Positions 15,777 to 29,100 of a stretch of DNA of 64,000 nt are shown here, piece by piece. This DNA comes from Anoplolepis gracilipes (taxonomy: Eukaryota > Arthropoda > Insecta > Hymenoptera > Formicidae). Both the position numbers and the translations under genes were made by a program. How positions within the stretch are numbered: the first letter of the stretch is position 1; each line of letters begins with the position of its first letter. Location of the stretch: assembly GCF_047496725.1 (NCBI RefSeq), contig NC_132981.1, forward strand, positions 1,570,001 through 1,634,000. Direction: 5' to 3'. The notes below the pieces were generated by a model. The model searched no databases. It had not been told where the DNA came from and saw only the letters and a program-made list of their open reading frames with translations.

Positions 15777-16567
15777 AAAAAAAAACAAGTAAGAGTTGTC
15801 ATATGTAAAGATTCAACATACTTTTGTTATAAATATAAAAATTTATATTATTTTAAAATAATATAATTTACAAACAGTATTTTCATTAGATGACTGGAAA
15901 AATAATCTGTAATGTTGGCATTCTCTAATTGTTGCTTCATATTTTATGATTTTGATGAGAATTATTTAATAATGCAAATGAGAATTCTATCAGATATTAA
16001 TACTTGTGATTATTTGCAAACATATTTATGTTTTTACATATTAATAAATATTGAAGATATACACAACTGAATATAAATATAAAAAAATATCCTTAAATTT
16101 TCCCTCAAATTCTTCAATATTCTAGAAACTATTTACATGTACAATATTGATACATATGTAATTTTTTTATGATGTTAAGGCTTTCTTTTGGACGCTCACG
16201 CGCTGAAAGTGTCATTCTACTTTCGATATATAACGAGCAACAAAGATAAAATGCTTTCAGCGTCTAAACAGTCTAAAATATTTAATAACAATTGAATAAA
16301 ATCTCATATGATGATACAAAGCACTGCTAATAAATAATTCATTGAAGCATGTTAAACTATTAAAATTATGGAGTTTGGATTGAATGAGGTAAAGTAGACA
16401 CACAATAGAAACAATCTGATTTTAATTATATAAGTACGTAAAATATGTGACATATAGGAAATTAATGTTGCTGTGTTATCAATGTTGCTTAGATGCGTTT
16501 GTGCCCTGAACGAAGAGTGGCAATGCTGTTACCTCTGACATAAACATTTTCAATTGAAATCATCGAT
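15777..16567. other. Spacer between NOP16 and the FAHD2-like gene
   Basis: AT-rich spacer between two convergent gene ends. I see no coding exon. A weak inverted pair lies near 16180-16270 (TTTGGACGCT against AGCGTCTAAA). Confidence 0.4.
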
Positions 16568-16573
16568 TTTATT
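16568..16573 (-). terminator. Likely poly(A) signal of the FAHD2-like gene
   Basis: TTTATT on + (AATAAA on -) lies about 140 bases past the stop codon at 16712-16714. Confidence 0.4.
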
Positions 16574-16711
16574 CGATGCACGTTCTCGTATCCGGATCAA
16601 CGCCTTTGGGACGATTCAACGTTATCGCAGAAATTGATACCTGAAGGAACGTCCAGTCTTATGTGAAGAAGTTTTGATAACACTTTCCAAAGGCATACTC
16701 GGTTTCTTAGA

Positions 16712-19700
16712 TCAGATTACTTTGTTTCTTAAACGTCCCAGACTCTCGATCTCGGTTTCCAGTACATCGCCACGCTAAAATACGCATTCAATATAGAATA
16801 TGAAGACCCAAGATATACTACTAAGTACTAATTATTTAAATAATTTTATTAATTTTTCTTACTAATTATTTATTTCAGCAAATAAAATATTTATTAATTA
16901 ATAGTTATTAATTTAATTACTACTTAAATAATTTTATTTAATAGTTATTTAATTAAGTAAATAAAATATTTAATAATTAATAATTTAATTATTTAAAAAA
17001 TTAATTAAATACTAAATATTACCTACATTCTAAACATTAAGTACTACATACTACCTAGTTTAATTATTTAATTAATAAATTTTATTTACTTCATTAAATT
17101 TTTAATTAATTTAATTTCATTTTAATATAATTATAATGACCTATACCTGTAGATATTCTGGTGGATTACGCGCATATCCCACACCGGCCGGTGTGCCGGT
17201 AAGAATCACGTCACCTGGTAACAGTGTCATGAATCTGAAAGTACGATTAATACCATATTGTATATGTATCTATCTTGTTATTAAGGTATCATCAAGTGAG
17301 AAAAATACAAACTGCGAAAGATAAGCGACTATTTCGTGAGGTTTAAAGATAAGTTCGCTGGTGTTCCCGTCCTGCTTCAAGTTGCCATTCACCCATGTCC
17401 TGACGGACAGATTATCGATGTCGCATATCGCCTCCTTGGTGACGACCGCTGGGCCCAGTGGACAGAACGTGTCCATCGCTTTGCCCAGCAGAAACTGACC
17501 TCCGTTTCGCTTCGATTTCTGCCAATCGCGCGCCGATATATCCTGGGCCACCGTGTAACCGAAGATACAATCCTCGACGTCGTCATTGCTGAGGCCCTTG
17601 CATTTCTTGCCAATTACTATCGCCAGCTCGGCCTCCCAATCGACTTTCTATAAATTAAAAAGACACGCATTTTAAATCAGATCGTCTCCTACATACATAT
17701 ACAGTTCATCGCGTTCTTCAAAATTATTCTGTCAAAGGCGAGTTACATATGACACACGTCAATGACAGAACACGCCTGTGTTTCTGTCACGGATAAATAA
17801 TTGCTACAGCGTGTCTAGATTAGTGTCACCTACCACTACGTACATCTCTGTTTTGTTACGTAGCTACCGTGGAAAAAGTACTCACAATACTATATCTTGA
17901 AACGTGAATGGAATGAAAAGGAAAGTAGAAGGTCATGACGTAATCTCGGCGAACTAAAAATACATAGTTCCGAACGTAATCTCTCTCAACCCGTGATGAT
18001 CGATGATAATTCTCATTACATGTCATCGACTCACGTCCGAGATCTGCGGCAGCAGGATGTTGTCGCGCGGCCCGATGATGTTGCTGGGAAATTTGCTGAA
18101 GACCACCGGACTCTCCGGAGTCGGTAAACCTTGCTCCTGACAGTGACCGCTATAATTGAGGCCGATGCAAGCGAGTTTGTCCATTCGCGTGATCGGCGCC
18201 AGGAAGTTGACGTCGTCCTCGGGTATGACGCTCCGTCCCTCGGCGACTATTCTGTAATCATCGTTAGTCGAGTCAGAAATAGACATTGGAAACGTCCGAT
18301 GGGAAAGTTAATCAACTCGCACGCGAAGTAAAATCCAGTTAAGTATTTTTCTTCCTTTTCTGCGCGAGAAAAAAATATCTAATCTGAGGAAAAATGGAAA
18401 TTTTATTATAGCTGCAGGCACATTGCAGTTTGTTTATTGCCTAAAAATTCATAGGCAACATGCGGTGTTTTACGTGCGCTACACAAACGGATCTCCAGAG
18501 GAAAAATAGAGACTGTAACAACGTCAGTTTAGTGGCTCTTGTTATTAATTTTGTATTGCTAATCGATCAGCTCAGGTTTGTGTACTTTTTGTGAAAACGT
18601 TTCTGGTCAATTGCATATCAATGCGAGTATATTTTTTTTTTTTTTTTTTTTTTACGAATGTGTTTTTGTCGATTAATATCTTGACGAAGGTCAAATTACA
18701 TAACAGAAACGTGGCGTGTGGTTTTAAGTTCTCGTGAAATATAGCGTGTGAGTAATATTTCTCATTTAGTTTGAATTTTTAGAAAAGTGGTACATTGCGA
18801 AATCATCTGTCGATTCTTCTTAATAAACACATATATAAATAACAATATTTGTTACAAATCAAGGGGAATTTTTAACAATAATGATACTAATAGTCCTTTT
18901 TGCATCTATGTTTTTTTTCTCTACATATCTTCCAATTTGCTTTCCAAACGAATACTGCTCTTAAATCTTTTTGAAATTGTAGAAATTGTAGAGGGAGAAT
19001 TCTGAGGAAGGCTTGATTGGCAAAAGAAAAATATATAAAAATTCAGTGATGATTTACAACTATAATGATAATAATATAACAGTTATTATTAAAAAATATA
19101 ATAATAATAATTTGTGTATGGGTTTTTAATGATTTATTAATTTTTATATTTCGTTAATCTATTAATCAGAAATTATACAGTTCCTATATAAAATTTTGCC
19201 AGCAGTGGCTTTAATAAAGTTTTTTAATAAAAAGAAATCCTATTAGAGGTAAAATGGAATTCCTTGCAGACAGAAATGTCATGCTTGCATCTGTGACGCA
19301 AACTACTTCTACAATGAACGAAAGCGACATTGCATAAGTATCACGAATTAATTAGCATTTTTATCGTTTGTCCCAGTTGTATTTAATCGCGGTAGACGCG
19401 ATAATCTTTTAATTTTTTTGACACGAAAGATAATACAGTTTGTAAACAATTATAAATAAGTATTGCTTCATTTTTTTCGCTTTTGTTTTTCACCAAAAAT
19501 ATTTTTCAATTGTACCAAAGAAGCTTGAAAGCTTGCCAATTGGCAACGAGATGAGGCGCCGTCTTTTAACGTATCAAGTATGCATCTGATCGAGAGTTGG
19601 TCGCAAACAAAAAAAGATAAGATTATTCAATTGTTGAATGTAAAAATATATATACGTTATGAAAGAAAGCTAAAAAAAAAGAACTCCAATGACACATATA

Positions 19701-22700
19701 TTTCAAATGAGATAACTGATGCAATCGACATATATGTGATAAGACGGTGGTTTGTAAGACTCAACTGAGATCGATATAAATCAAATAGTAGGAAAAACAT
19801 GCGATGTACAATATAAATAATTTGAACGCCACGTGGTGACGCGCGCGATGACACATGGCAATTTTCTATAAAACTAATAATCCGAAGACACACTTATGAT
19901 TATTCGTCACGAAAGACCCATCCGGTTTTTTATTAATATTACAGACTGCTCGGAAGGTGTGCAAATCATTAACAGAATTCTATTAGGACTCTGAAATACA
20001 TTTTCGACGGATTGAATCTATTAATGGGTTTTTCCGTTAATAAATTTGATCGAACGGGAATCATTGATAACAGCTATCTGATTAAAATTTCTGTTATTGT
20101 GCAATCATAATATGTCAATTACGTTGTAGCATGTGACTTCATATTCGAGAATTTCAAAGATAAATTATTCTCGCATAAGCGTTTCTTCCGAGATCTAATG
20201 AAAATTAATTATATATGTACATGTGATTATCTAAAATGGATGCTTTTGTGCAGTAGATTACTTATCGAGTACTTTAATTACATTTTTAAATATCCTTTAT
20301 TGTGCAAATAATTTATCTATAAATATTTGCTTAGCAAAAATGCACATTGAATGATGGAAAATTACATACAGGTATATAAAGTGAATAATTTGATGAGGCT
20401 TCGATAACTAAGATGACTTTGTGATTTAACGAAGGCGTGGCGATTTTGATGAATGTATGCACACATAATTGATAAGGGGAGGAAGAAAAGGGGGAAAATA
20501 AATTATTTTGTATCACAAGAATCGAATTTCGAAGCACCAACCTCTCTACTGCCTTCCTTAGGTCGATATCGTCTTTCCTGGTGAAACAAATGTTCACAAT
20601 AAGATCAGGTAATCTTTTTCAGTTCGCACACCCGTAATATATATTGCTACACTACTGAAATATTCCAAGGTCAAAGAGAAGCTTGCAAAATAACTTGGAC
20701 AAATCAAAGGTCTAATCATTTAATGTCAATCGAGAGACATCATATATTCACTAACAATATAAGTTTCTGGCTTTAATTTTTTTCATAAAAAAATATTTAA
20801 TTAAAAACAATTACCCAGCATTAGAAGTGAACATATATAATATTACGCGGTTGTATTCCAAATCGGTTAGCATTATATGTATAATAATAATTCCAGAAGT
20901 TGATAAAAGGCTGGCTATCTGGTGTCATAAATCACAGCGAGCGAAAATATTTTCATAACAGAAATGTCGTGCAGACATATATCTTTTAATCGACTCGCGC
21001 GTATCATATCGAAAGCCCGCTCAGGCGGGCTCAGCTGTTCAAGCCGCTCTCCTACCTTTTGGCCTTTTTCAGAAGGTCGTCGCCGCCCTCGAGAAACTTT
21101 CTCAACGTGTTCGGGATCCGTGAGTCGATTGCGGAGACGGCGATGATGTCGCCACCCTGTTTCAGCTGGACCCCGAGATGTTGCGGGCCCCCGCTTTTAC
21201 TTGTGAATTGAACGAACCTGCGAAAATACCGCAAATAATCGCAATCGACACACTCCTCATCGAAATGTAATAAAGTCGCGATTAAACCGGGTTGGAAGTT
21301 GGAATTAACAAAATCGATCGAGTTACACGAGTCACGCACGTGTGATCTCTTACTTTCTAAATATATATGTGTTTTTTTTTTATCAGCTTGCATTTGCCTC
21401 GCGAAAGCAGGTAACGATCACTGCAGAAATGACGTAAAGGAGCAATAAGATAAATGCCAACGAGAGTTTATTAAATCTACATTAATTTAAAAAAAAATGT
21501 ATGAACGTTTAAAAATTTTATTTTTTTATGACACACGAAGTAATATCGTTTCATCATAAAATTGCTGCGTTAAAAAAAAAGTAATTACTTGACATATCTT
21601 TACATACAATGGTGTAGGAATATTTTTAATTTTTTAAAAATATACTATAATAGTCGTCGTGATACATTTCGAAGTCGAAACTAGATATGGTAAAATTATT
21701 ATAATGCTACGAAATTATTTTTTAATTAGTTTTAGAAAATTAATTATTTTTTATTAATATTAGAAAATTAATAGATTCAATTAATATTGAAAATCAATAG
21801 ATTCTGTTATGTTATTTTCAATATAGTTAAATGATATTTTCGCATCTCGATAATTGAATTCTTTAAGGATCATAATTATATTAGTAATCGCTAAGTTGTA
21901 ACTTTGTCGAGTAAATGCAATGGAAATGTGACAGAAAATACAAGTTGCTATTTTTCCGTTCTATAATGATGCTTCAAATTATTCATGACTAGTCGACGAG
22001 GTTAACATCGATTTTAAAATACATACTTTATTTCGTGTCTGCGTTTGTCAACATCGTTACAACAAAATTTGAGACCAAATTTTTATCCGACTGGAAAAGA
22101 ATGGGAATATGATCTTTTTACAAGAAAACAAAAATTTAGAGATATGCAGCTATAAATGCAATGTACATACATTCTTTTTTACGATATACATATGTATATT
22201 ATATTTTTAAGAGGACATAAATTAAACGATCGAACAAATAATTGACGAATCAATAGAGGTCAGTGTTCATAGTCCGTTTTTATACTTAAGATCATTTTAA
22301 GTCTGGTTTTAGGTTGTCTTAAGATTCCATTTAACCAATTTAGATTGTTCATAGTCCGTTGTTATACTTAAGATCATTTTAAGTCTGGTTTTAGGCCGTT
22401 TTAAGACTCCGTTCAGCCAAAATTAGATACCGAATAAAATTTTAAGATCTTACTCAAGACAATGTTAAATATAAGAATAGACCATGAATACCGTCCATAA
22501 AGTATCAATGTTTTATAGTGTTTAAGATATCGGCGTGCAAAAAATTTTGGAGAACATCTGTTGCATCGATGATACTTGTTGCGTTATATTTATATATAAA
22601 AATCTTTATAAAATTATATTATTTTAATGTGTATTAAAGTGTTATTTTAATTTTAAAAAACTATTACATATTTAAAAAAATAGTTGTTTTAATTTCGTAC

Positions 22701-23499
22701 AAAATAATGATATAAAAAAATGCGCTAACTGAATAAAAATTTGTATTATAATAGTGCTAGTAAAAAGGATTCTTTCTCCTTCTTATTCGCGAAATATTGA
22801 GTCTGTCAAAATGCTGGGAATATTAAAATGCAAATATGGGATGATAAAATATATGAAAGCATAAATAAGCGTTTCAAGAAAATTAAAAATTAAGAACATG
22901 TTATTAAACAAGATAGTTTCATTTTAAATAAACAATTAAACACTTAATCATTAATAGTATAATATTGCATAATATTCAAAGATTCATATGTTGTCAAAAT
23001 TATTAAAATTGTTTGAATATTATTAAACAAAATTTAATAACTTTTTCTTATTTTCTTGCAAGCTGCTGAATTCACGCTTATATTCGGCTTCTTTTATTTT
23101 TCTTTTTTAAAAATCACACCTCTCTTCATGGAAGGATCAATTTTGATGAAAAATAAAACATTACTCAGATATACACATACATATAATTCTTAAAAGCTGC
23201 TTCTTAGAAATTAAATCGGGTTAGATATTTTTTTTTAGGAGGGATACAGGGCGAGGGGCAAAGCCGCTCCATCCTCCACGCATTTGACAAATAATATTTT
23301 TGACAGTAGAAATATTTATTCATCGAAATAAGAAGATAAAAAAATAAGTTAACACGTATATAAACATTTATATGAATTTTTATATTAATTTATCCCCGCG
23401 ATAGCGGTTACGGCGTTGCGATTGAAAAAGGCGACGACGACGAGGATTGGGGGTGGGGAGGAAGAGGAGGAGGAGAAAAGGAGGCTATGCTTACCTCAT
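16712..23499 (-). CDS. Fahd2: Fumarylacetoacetate hydrolase domain-containing protein 2-like
   Basis: FAH-superfamily enzyme; the exact substrate of FAHD2 proteins is not settled. Coding exons 5' to 3': 23499-23495 (only ATGAG), 21217-21056, 20577-20542, 18251-18035, 17647-17313, 17234-17147, 16774-16712. All have GT/AG sites and consistent phase; 906 bases, 301 aa (human FAHD2A 314). The protein starts MRFVQFTSKSGGPQHLGVQ, as in the family. KLACIGLNYSGHCQEQ opens the catalytic domain. The metal-site residues expected in FAH enzymes are present: E145 and E147 in DWEAELAIVIGKK and D176 in TVAQDISARDWQ. DTFCPLGPAVV and PGDVILTGTPAGVG are further family motifs. The two smallest exons, of 5 and 36 bases, are easy to miss. 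The first intron is about 2.3 kb and holds a small inverted-repeat element. A targeting peptide is not obvious. Confidence 0.92.
16795..17130. repeat. Low-complexity TTAATTATTTAA-type intron sequence
   Basis: Nearly pure A/T with many short direct and inverted copies of TTAATTATT and AAATAATT. It fills the last intron of the FAHD2-like gene. Confidence 0.6.
22263..22490. mobile_element. Small element with two tandem units of about 85 bp
   Basis: The unit starts TTCATAGTCCGTT, continues TTATACTTAAGATCATTTTA and is present twice (about 22267 and 22348). The right edge (AAGAATAGACCATGAATAC) is a rough inverted copy of the left edge, suggesting a MITE with an internal duplication. It lies in intron 1 of the FAHD2-like gene. 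Confidence 0.5.
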
Positions 23500-24414
23500 A
23501 TCGAGCGCGCGACTTGCGGAGAAATTTCTGCTGGCGACAACGACGGCGAGACTCGAATTACCCTCGTATTTTCCGAAGGCCAGACACGCTCTTCCGAGCA
23601 GGCGCAATTTTCCGCGATACGGCATACCTTATCTCGTTATTATTACTGCCCAAAGTGGAACGCGTTAGCGTCCGATAACGAAAGAAGAAATTAACTGACA
23701 CTCACGAGAACTAATTTACAATAACGTGTACGCACCCCACGAAGGATGAATCACGACTAAAAGGCATCTACTCGGAATGTCAGATCTTAGCTCTTACGAA
23801 TATCACGTAGCGGGGACCGCCTACTACGTAATCGCTTAGTTAGGTTAGGTTAAGTGGGTTAGGTTGGATAATTCTCCATTCAAAATTGTCCTTGTCGATC
23901 GATGTGATTAATTAGAGAAGAGACAGGTATAAAAAACATGATTGAAATTTATATTTCTCGAAGAGAATGTGCAATATTTGACGGATAGTGACAGATTGCG
24001 ATTATCTTATCATTTTACAGTGATATCGATTAATAAAAAATTCTAATGTGCTGCGAAATATATAAATCACATATGTTAGCAAACATGTAACTATCGACTT
24101 GGCAAATCACATATGTTGGATATTGATATTTTGCACTAATTAAGACCGTCCAATATTTATATTGTGACAAAATATATAGAGAAATGTTTTATGTATCTCA
24201 ATCAGCTGTTTTGACAATGAACATAGGATTCATGTTCAAAAATTTTAACAAAACTCAACTACATTAGTTTACAGTGTATGTAATTTACCAGTAATATATA
24301 TATATAATCTACATAAAATATTTGTATAAGAAAAAACGTAATCATACAACTTAGATGACGTTTACTATTTTTTTCAATCATAATTTATAATCGTAATAAT
24401 TAATAGACAATTAA
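23500..24414. other. Spacer between the FAHD2-like gene and mRpL35
   Basis: It should hold the FAHD2-like promoter (GC-rich up to about 23830) and the 3' UTR of mRpL35 (AT-rich from about 24200). No further exon is recognised. A TTAGG-like tract lies at 23838-23868. Confidence 0.45.
23838..23868 (+). repeat. Short TTAGG-like tract
   Basis: TTAGTTAGGTTAGGTTAAG is followed by GGGTTAGGTTGG. TTAGG is the usual insect telomere unit. The tract is far too short and irregular to be a telomere, but it fits an insect origin and may be a short interstitial copy. Confidence 0.4.
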
Positions 24415-26080
24415 TTAAGGTAATGGTTTCCTTCGAGTTACCCAAAATTCTTCTCGGTTATGGTACGGCTCATACGGATCGTCAACATAATAATGTCGTC
24501 TCTTCCAGTACTTTCCTACCATTTTATCTAGCATTCTGCTCTGTGTAGCGTTGCAAAATACATGCTGTTGCAATCTCTTTTTTCTAGCAAACGATTTCTT
24601 CCACAAATGTTTGCGACGACCAGCTTTTGTTCTAATCCAGATACCCCTGTAATATTTTATTTATGTTTTACTCAAATTCATTTCAAGTTTTTTATATAAG
24701 TAATATTTCTCGAAATTATTGTAACGTTAAATATCATCTTTGAAATATTACCAGTCTAATCTATAAAAGCGTTTTATGACTGCTTTTACAGTTTTTCGCT
24801 TTCCTTTTTGCATAGAATATTTGATCAATGTTCTCACTGGTACATTAATAGGTTCCGGTGGTAATGCTAGACGATTTTCTATTACTGCATAACTGAAAAG
24901 ATAACATTATTTTTTTTTTATATAGCTATATGATACTATATTATATTATATAAAAAGTTACATAGAAATCATTGTATTCTTGTAAGACTCAATATATTCT
25001 AGTACATGAATTATTTTAGCAATATAGCATATGTATTACTTGAGTAATGTTTTGTGTTGCACTGGTCCAGTAGCAGCCCATTTTTGGACAGCAGTTGACA
25101 ATGCTCCAAAGTTTTTGTATTGTGTGAAATTGGAAACGAGATTACATCTTGATTCAATAAAGCTTGTCACATTAGTATTTATTGCTTTTGCTGCAATTCC
25201 TGAAACAATACAATAAAATATTATTTGGAAAAATCTTTTTTTTGCTATTATTACATATAAGTACATCTTTTCACACAGATATACACATATATCTATCAAA
25301 CTGAATTAAAATACATAATTAAGGAAGAATTGCTATGATTAAAATTATATTAAGCTAATAAATCTAATAAATTTCGAAATTCATGAATCTGACATTATGT
25401 TTTTAGCCTTTTAAAATCTAAACTTAATTTGCGAGTTAATGTAAGATTTGGCCCATGGAATTAAAATTTTTATTTTCATGAATTTTTGTATACAGTCACT
25501 ATAAAAAGGTTAGTCTGATATAAGATTTCAAATTATATTTTATAAAACGAATCTATTTACAAATTAATTATTAATTTTATATTTAAAAAAAATCAAAATT
25601 TATGAATCTCGAAATGTATTAGATTTATTAAATTTTGACGTTCAGCTGATTCGTCCAGTTCATGCTTAAATAAATAAATTAATTAATAATAAATTTAATT
25701 AATAATTTAAATGAATTTAATCTTAATGTTATTAGTAATTTAATAAATTAATTAATTCAAGATAAAAAAAATCCCGACACGTCCTCTCGGGATGGACACA
25801 CTTCAAGTAATTCGAGATACGCGCGCGCGATCTCGTTTCGGATTCCGCGCCGTTCCTTGTGTCATGGCGGTCACGTAAGGGCGCCGAGACATAACCTAAC
25901 CTCTCGACGTCGCGCATTTCGTCGTTCACGATCGCAACAAGACGGGAAATTCGAGGAAAATTATGACACAGCGCGTAACCGCCGTGTGACAGATCACCGC
26001 GACGCGTTCGCCGTTCGCGAGATCAGCTGTTAAACACGTGCGCACCCACCTCGCAGCGCCGCGCTCACGACACGCAGCAT
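24415..26080 (-). CDS. mRpL35: Mitochondrial ribosomal protein L35 (bL35m), complete
   Basis: Protein of the large subunit of the mitochondrial ribosome. Exons 5' to 3': 26080-26050, 25199-25040, 24892-24752, 24646-24415. Phases close and give 564 bases, 187 aa (human MRPL35 188). It starts MLRVVSAALRGIAAKAINTN, a typical amphipathic, arginine-bearing presequence formed across the first splice. The bL35 part begins near residue 80 with RTLIKYSMQKGKRKTVKAVI and KRFYRLDWGIW. It continues WKKSFARKKRLQQHVFCNAT, then LDKMVGKYWKRRHYYVDDPY near the C-terminus, all close to family sequence. Exon 1 codes for just ten residues plus one base, and exon 2 has no ATG, so exon 1 is required. Its start codon faces that of mitofilin. 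Confidence 0.93.
25319..25663. mobile_element. MITE-like element (TTTCGAGATTCATGAATTT family)
   Basis: The left end near 25362 (AATAAATTTCGAAATTCATG) pairs with the right end near 25600-25640 (ATGAATCTCGAAATGTATTA, then GATTTATTAAATTTTGACG). The inside resembles the copy at 28876-29243. It lies in the first intron of mRpL35. Confidence 0.6.
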
Positions 26081-26195
26081 TCTTCTTTTCGCGTAGTTCG
26101 TTCCGCCTGCTCTCTGAATTCTGATCGGTGACCAGCTGTTTTGCACCGTCGTTCCCTTTCTCCCCCGCTGGGCTGCCTGACCGGCCACCCGAAAG
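26081..26195. promoter_or_regulatory. Short divergent promoter, mRpL35 / mitofilin
   Basis: Only 115 bases separate the two start codons. The stretch is GC-rich beside AT-rich introns and must contain at least part of both 5' UTRs, so the transcription starts are close or even overlapping. No TATA box is evident. CAGCTGTT and GGTCACCGATCAG-like sites are visible but I cannot assign a factor. Confidence 0.7.
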
Positions 26196-29100
26196 ATGTT
26201 CCGAATTGGATTAAAATTTCCGTGCAACGGTCTAACTCGGGTACGTAGAGCGAAAAGGAGGATTGTCGCGAGCGTGACACATTGAATTATCGAGTGAATT
26301 TCCTGAGCGTGAAAAAAAATTGCTAGGAGATAATAACGACGTCGCCCGCGAGACTCGACGTGGTTCTCGCGACCAGTGTCTCGCGCGACGACTCTCGACA
26401 CCTCCGTCGGCTGTCGCGGAGTCGACCAACACGACGAGCACGGACGTTCGCGAGGCCAACCTCGAGATTTCGCCAGTGAATGTGTGATTAAAAATCTTGG
26501 TCGCGGGCGACGTCGCGCGACCTCGTGCGCTTGACAAAGATGGCACGATTTACAGAGAGCTTACATAATTCCAGAAGCACTGCTTGTGACTCGGACTGTT
26601 GTTCTTTCAGGTCAAAAAACACGGCTGCTCCAGGATACACTTGACAGCTAGGTACCATGAATCGCGAACGCGCGTCAGATGCGAGCCGGACGGGAGGTGA
26701 GTTCTCTCTTCCCGGCGAGAGTTTTGACGATGACAGGTTGTCAAAGCGGCTTGTCAAAAGTTTTATTCCAATTATTAAAATTGCATTTCGCATTTCATTA
26801 TAGCTTCGACAGACTTACTTGCTTATTTTGAATGTTTATTGTCTCTAATTTCGCGCGTGATCGGAATCCAGTGAGGTTATGTTCGATCAATCTCTAATGG
26901 AATAAAAATAATAATAATAACTTTATAAACGTCTCTGTCATATTTATAGGCTTTTCTGTATTTGAATAATTTTGTATTATCCAGTTACTGATTTTCCAGA
27001 AAGTTCTCACTTTTGACAAGCGATATAAATATTTTTATTTAACATTTTTTTCAATAATTTTATATACATCATTTTGGTTTTATTTTATTTTTTTAGGCTA
27101 TGCAAGGATATCAAACTTATGTCCAGGTTTACTGGACCTAAGTATTCTACCGCACCGCCAAAAAGGTACACAAAATATAAATTTGAGAATATTTAGCAAA
27201 TTGATGCATGTCATAATTACTTTCCCATTAGTTTCGTTAACTGTTTATATAATTTTGGCTGTGTATTATATTGTAAGAGAAGATTAACTGGTTTGAATAA
27301 ACAGATTTATTTTAATTGTGCTCTTGATTTGTAATAGTGAGAAAAGTCGAGGATCAGGAGCATTGATAACGTTAGGAGCTGTAACAATAGGTACCCTAGG
27401 AATATTAACGTATGCAAAGCAAGATCCAGAAGTCCGCGCTACTCTTGAAGGATGGATTCCTGGCACAGATAAAGCTATTCGAATTATCTTCCAGGAGGAT
27501 TCTAGCTATTTCGACTTTGTACTTACATTTTTCAAAACATTAAAGCAAACGTAAGAAAATAAAACATGTATAATGTTCAATAATTGTTAATAATTATTGA
27601 TTTCTCATTAAAATGATTAAATCCTTTTTTACAGGATATTGGATTTGTTCATCAAGGAACCATCAAAACTAGAACCAGGTCAGGAAAGACTAGATTGCAC
27701 AAAGCTTGTAGAATATATACGTGAGTCCCATATCCCACATCTAATTCCTAATTTCCTTATTCCTGTGTCTTACTCTTTTTTCACATTTATTCCTTTAATT
27801 CAACTCCTGTTTATAACTTTTTAGAATTACAGAATTAGATATCTAGTACATAGAGTGTAATTAATTACTAAATTGTACATATATAATATTCCCACTAATC
27901 TTTAACAATCATATGTGTACTGTAGCACCCAAGCCAGCTTTTAAACCACTGATCGAGAAGAAGGAAGCGCCTATTAATGAGAATTATACCGAAATTCGTG
28001 TTAGTAAAGAGAAGGGTGAAAAAGTAGACGTTGGTACGTTGGCATATTTTTAAAAATTATTTTACATAAATATGAATCCTTTCTATATAAATTATTAAAT
28101 TTCTTATATATACTTTTTAGTGGTTGAAAAGCCAACGTCACCTTCCAAAACTGTGCCCGAGGAGTTGATGCCACAAAATCTTGTCGAACTGGAGACTTAC
28201 TGCGGTGAAGCCGCCGCTAAAGCTATCGGGGCCTATCACAAGGCGATATGCGCACTTCAAGATTACAATCGGGATGTTGTTAAAGTGATTGAGAACACTG
28301 GCTCTACGATAAGCGGAGCCGTTTGGCAGAGGTAATGATCTGGTTACGCTTATGTAATCGTTTCACGTCTTTATTTCGATTATATAACCGGATTTACGTG
28401 GTTGCAGGTTAAAGGAGGCGACGGAGAAGAGGAAAGAGACGGTACAACAAGCAGAAGAGCACGCGAAGGACGCGTTAAATTCGCTCAAGCGTATGTATAG
28501 TTTAATCGATGAATCCGTGCTCGAAGCGCCCGCACACATGAAAACAGCCGCGAGGCGGAACGTTAGAAAAATTATGGACGACGTGGACGAGGCCAAAAGG
28601 AAGTACACCGAGGAGCTGCAAAGTGGTAACCTTGCCGAGCGCTATTGGAAGCAAATTAAGACGGCACGGGAAAATTTTAACGAAGAATTGCAAATTCTGT
28701 TTCCCAACATAAATATTCATGATAAGAAACTGTCTGTCAGTGAAGAGGCTTTGGATTTATTCGTCCTGCATATGTATCACAAAGTTAACAATTTGCAGAA
28801 GGAGCTGGAAAAATTAAGGGTGCGTTGTTAAAATTTTTTTTTTCAACCGACATCTTTCATGGCCTTAAAGAAGAGCTGCAGAGATCAATCGCCTCAAAAG
28901 TTAATAAATCTAGTATATTTCGAGAGTCATGAATTTAATATTACGCTTTTAGTCTTTATTTTAATATAAAGTTAATTTGTGAATTAAAGTAAGATTTGCC
29001 TTTTGTAGAATTAAAATTTTTATTTTTATGAATTTTTTGTGTACAGTTACGATAAAGAAGTGTGATATAATATTTACGATTTCGAGATTAAATTATATTC

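Noticed and set aside
23838..23868. Interstitial telomere
   Set aside because: Only a few irregular TTAGG-like units; too short to call.
25821..25892. Alternative first exon of mRpL35 beginning MSRRPYVTAM
   Set aside because: It ends in phase 0, whereas exon 2 needs one base before it, and the donor is weak. The exon at 26050-26080 fits both phase and presequence.
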